A stretch of 64,000 bases of DNA from Micromonospora coriariae (GTDB lineage Bacteria; Actinomycetota; Actinomycetes; Mycobacteriales; Micromonosporaceae): the NCBI RefSeq assembly GCF_900091455.1, contig NZ_LT607412.1:1116001-1180000 (forward strand), written 5' to 3'. Position numbers and translations under genes: made by a program. Below are positions 62,916 through 64,000 of the stretch, piece after piece (the stretch's first letter is position 1; each line of letters starts with the position of its first letter). The notes under the pieces are model-generated. The model was not told where the DNA came from. It saw nothing but the letters and a program-made list of their open reading frames with translations, and did not search any database.

Positions 62916-62957
62916 CCGGACGAGTGGTGGGCGTACCCGGTCAGGCCAAGACGCCCC
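62916..62957 (+). ncRNA. Guanidine-III riboswitch (ykkC-III)
   Basis: About 42 bases upstream of the SMR gene read CCGGACGAG, a short variable part, GGGCGTACCCGGTCAGG, then CAAGACGCCC. This follows the known guanidine-III class closely. P1 is CCGG (62916-62919) with CCGG (62937-62940); P2 is GGGCGT (62929-62934) with ACGCCC (62951-62956), making the pseudoknot. Binding of guanidinium would turn on the exporter. The ribosome site (GAGGTG, 63012-63017) is 55 bases downstream, so control is probably on translation. Confidence 0.85.
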
Positions 62958-63021
62958 GCGTGACGTGCAGACTCGACTCGTCCGGGCGCGAGAGCCCCGG
63001 GCACTCTTCGTGAGGTGAACG

Positions 63022-63336
63022 ATGGCCTGGCTGGTACTGGTGATCTCGGGACTGCTGGAGACGGCCTGGGCGATCGCCCTGGACCGCAGCGCCGGCTTCA
63101 GCCGGCTGGTCCCGTCGCTGGTGTTCGCGGTGGCCCTGGCATTCAGCATGGGCGGGCTGGCGTACGCGCTGCGGGAGATCCCGGTCGGCACCGGGTACGC
63201 GGTCTGGGTCGGCATCGGCGCGGTCGGCACCGCCCTGGTCGGGATGCTGTGGCTCGGCGAGTCGACGAGCCTGCCCCGGATCCTCTGCCTCCTGCTGGTG
63301 GTGGCCGGCGTGGTCGGCCTGAAGATCTTCCACTGA
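63022..63336 (+). CDS. gdx: Guanidinium exporter of the SMR family
   Basis: 104 residues, four membrane spans: MAWLVLVISGLLETAWAIALDRSAGFSRLVPS, LVFAVALAFSMGGLAYALREIPVGTGYAVWVGIGAVGTALVGMLWLGES. The E at position 13 in SGLLETAWA is the SMR proton/cation carboxylate, and the SugE-like sequence (ETAWAIAL) marks the guanidinium exporter (Gdx) subtype rather than multidrug EmrE. The guanidine-III riboswitch upstream supports that. ATG 63022 has a GAGGTG site. It acts as an antiparallel dimer in the inner membrane. Confidence 0.9.
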   Translation: MAWLVLVISGLLETAWAIALDRSAGFSRLVPSLVFAVALAFSMGGLAYALREIPVGTGYAVWVGIGAVGTALVGMLWLGESTSLPRILCLLLVVAGVVGLKIFH

Positions 63337-63427
63337 GTACCGCGCGGCGCGGCTCCGACACGCGTGAGCAGCGCCCACAGTGGGTAGAGACCGATCCGTC
63401 ACGACAGGCTCTCACCCGGAGGCAGAC

Positions 63428-63673
63428 ATGGCCGACATGCCCAGCACCGCCCGCCCGCGCAGCAACGCCGCCCGGATCCTCACCATCGTGGGCTTCGTCT
63501 TCGCGGTGCTCGCCCTGTTGCTCAACCCGATCATCTTCGGCGTGCTCGGCGTGATCGCGGGCATCGTCGGCGCCGTGCTCGGCGACAAGCCGCTGGGCTG
63601 GTACGCCGCCGCGGCCAGCGTCGTCGCCGCGGTGATCAGCCTGGTGATCTTCTCCGCGCTGATCAACAACTGA
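63428..63673 (+). CDS. Small membrane protein
   Basis: 81 residues from ATG 63428, which follows GGAGG by 5 bases. After a polar head (MADMPSTARPRSNAAR) come two hydrophobic stretches (ILTIVGFVFAVLALLLNPIIFGVLGVIAGIVGAVLG and GWYAAAASVVAAVISLVIFSALI), giving a hairpin in the membrane. Not assigned to a family. It has its own terminator. The 91-base gap upstream may carry a promoter. Confidence 0.7.
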   Translation: MADMPSTARPRSNAARILTIVGFVFAVLALLLNPIIFGVLGVIAGIVGAVLGDKPLGWYAAAASVVAAVISLVIFSALINN

Positions 63674-63686
63674 CCACTGCTCCAGC

Positions 63687-63715
63687 ACGGGCCCGCCGGA
63701 CACCGGCGGGCCCGT
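63687..63715 (+). terminator. Hairpin terminator between small membrane gene and ftsK
   Basis: Perfect 13-bp inverted repeat (ACGGGCCCGCCGG and complement) with a 3-base ACA loop, starting 13 bases after the stop at 63673 and 11 bases before the convergent ftsK stop. Probably bidirectional. Confidence 0.75.
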
Positions 63716-63726
63716 CGCGTTGCCGG

Positions 63727-64000
63727 TCAGTCCCCGCCGCCGCGCAGGCCGGCGAGGACCTCGTCAAGCTCGTCCGGCTTGACCAGCACGTCGCGCGCCT
63801 TGGAGCCTTCCGAGGGCCCGACCACGCCGCGGGTCTCCATCAGGTCCATCAGCCGGCCCGCCTTGGCGAAGCCGACCCGCAGCTTGCGCTGCAGCATGGA
63901 GGTGGAGCCGAACTGCGAGGTGACCACCAGCTCGACCGCCTGCGTGAGCAGGTCGAGGTCGTCGCCGATGTCCTCGTCGATCTTCTTCTTGGTGTCCTGT
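63727..64000 (-). CDS. ftsK: FtsK/SpoIIIE DNA translocase, C-terminal part
   Basis: Only the last 90 or so codons lie in the window; the gene continues past the right edge. The part seen is the FtsK gamma domain: [61 protein letters not shown], ending LAGLRGGGD. This winged-helix module reads oriented DNA motifs to direct chromosome translocation at division. The TAG/TGA stop at 63727 precedes a bidirectional terminator. The ATPase motifs are outside the window. Confidence 0.93.
   Translation of the reverse strand, partial: QDTKKKIDEDIGDDLDLLTQAVELVVTSQFGSTSMLQRKLRVGFAKAGRLMDLMETRGVVGPSEGSKARDVLVKPDELDEVLAGLRGGGD

Overview
The window reads as a chromosomal segment of a high-GC actinomycete, most probably Micromonosporaceae (Micromonospora or Salinispora-like). 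The evidence is very high GC, frequent GTG starts, many ATGA/GTGA stop-start overlaps, and actinobacterial marker genes: DUF3046 beside recA, the clgR-pspA-pspM stress locus, gluABCD, and an FxSxx-COOH RiPP locus. No rRNA, tRNA, CRISPR array, insertion sequence or prophage was recognised.

Layout. 1-7.8 kb: dapF (5' end only), miaA, an extradiol-dioxygenase-like protein, a DUF349 protein, a secreted GH5-CBM2 cellulase, miaB and an alpha/beta hydrolase. 7.8-17.1 kb: a complete minus-strand FxSxx-COOH cyclophane RiPP operon. Its order is the 62-aa precursor fxsA (ending FNSSI), a radical SAM/SPASM maturase fused to a HExxH hydroxylase domain, an AAC(3)-like acetyltransferase, two TIR-like proteins and a giant MinD/NB-ARC/TPR protein. 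17.2-23.3 kb: DUF2277, a hypothetical, selD, gluABCD and a small membrane protein. 23.3-27.9 kb: rny, recX, recA with two recognisable DNA-damage control sites, and DUF3046. 27.9-37.2 kb: an MFS carrier, a UdgX-type uracil-DNA glycosylase, a MocR regulator divergent from a flavin-oxidase/GNAT fusion, a LysE-type exporter, an Spo0M-like protein and two CNNM/CorC-type proteins. 37.3-43.4 kb: a six-gene Mrp cation/proton antiporter operon with fused A and B subunits. 44-52.4 kb: Lhr helicase, a lipoprotein, a decayed SAM-hydrolase pseudogene, a CPCC protein, a secreted SH3-like protein and Nei2 glycosylase. 52.5-56.2 kb: a large multicopper-oxidase-like protein that has lost its copper motifs. 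56.3-64 kb: pspM, pspA, clgR, cinA, pgsA, rimO, an ornithine-cyclodeaminase-family enzyme, an SMR exporter behind a guanidine-III riboswitch, and the 3' end of ftsK.

How it fits together. Core genes (dapF-miaA-miaB, gluABCD, rny-recX-recA, pgsA-cinA-clgR-pspA, rimO, ftsK) form a backbone of the kind conserved in actinobacteria. Accessory loci sit in it: the RiPP island, the cellulase, Mrp and the MCO-like gene. Several gaps, mostly between convergent genes, carry palindromic intergenic repeats (two related 64-bp elements, a similar 61-bp element, a 54-bp near-perfect palindrome and a GGGGCCCC/GTTAAC unit). Some are bordered by C-rich and G-rich tracts.

All family calls come from reading motifs by eye. 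Starts were chosen from Shine-Dalgarno-like sequence, domain boundaries and overlaps, and are noted where uncertain.
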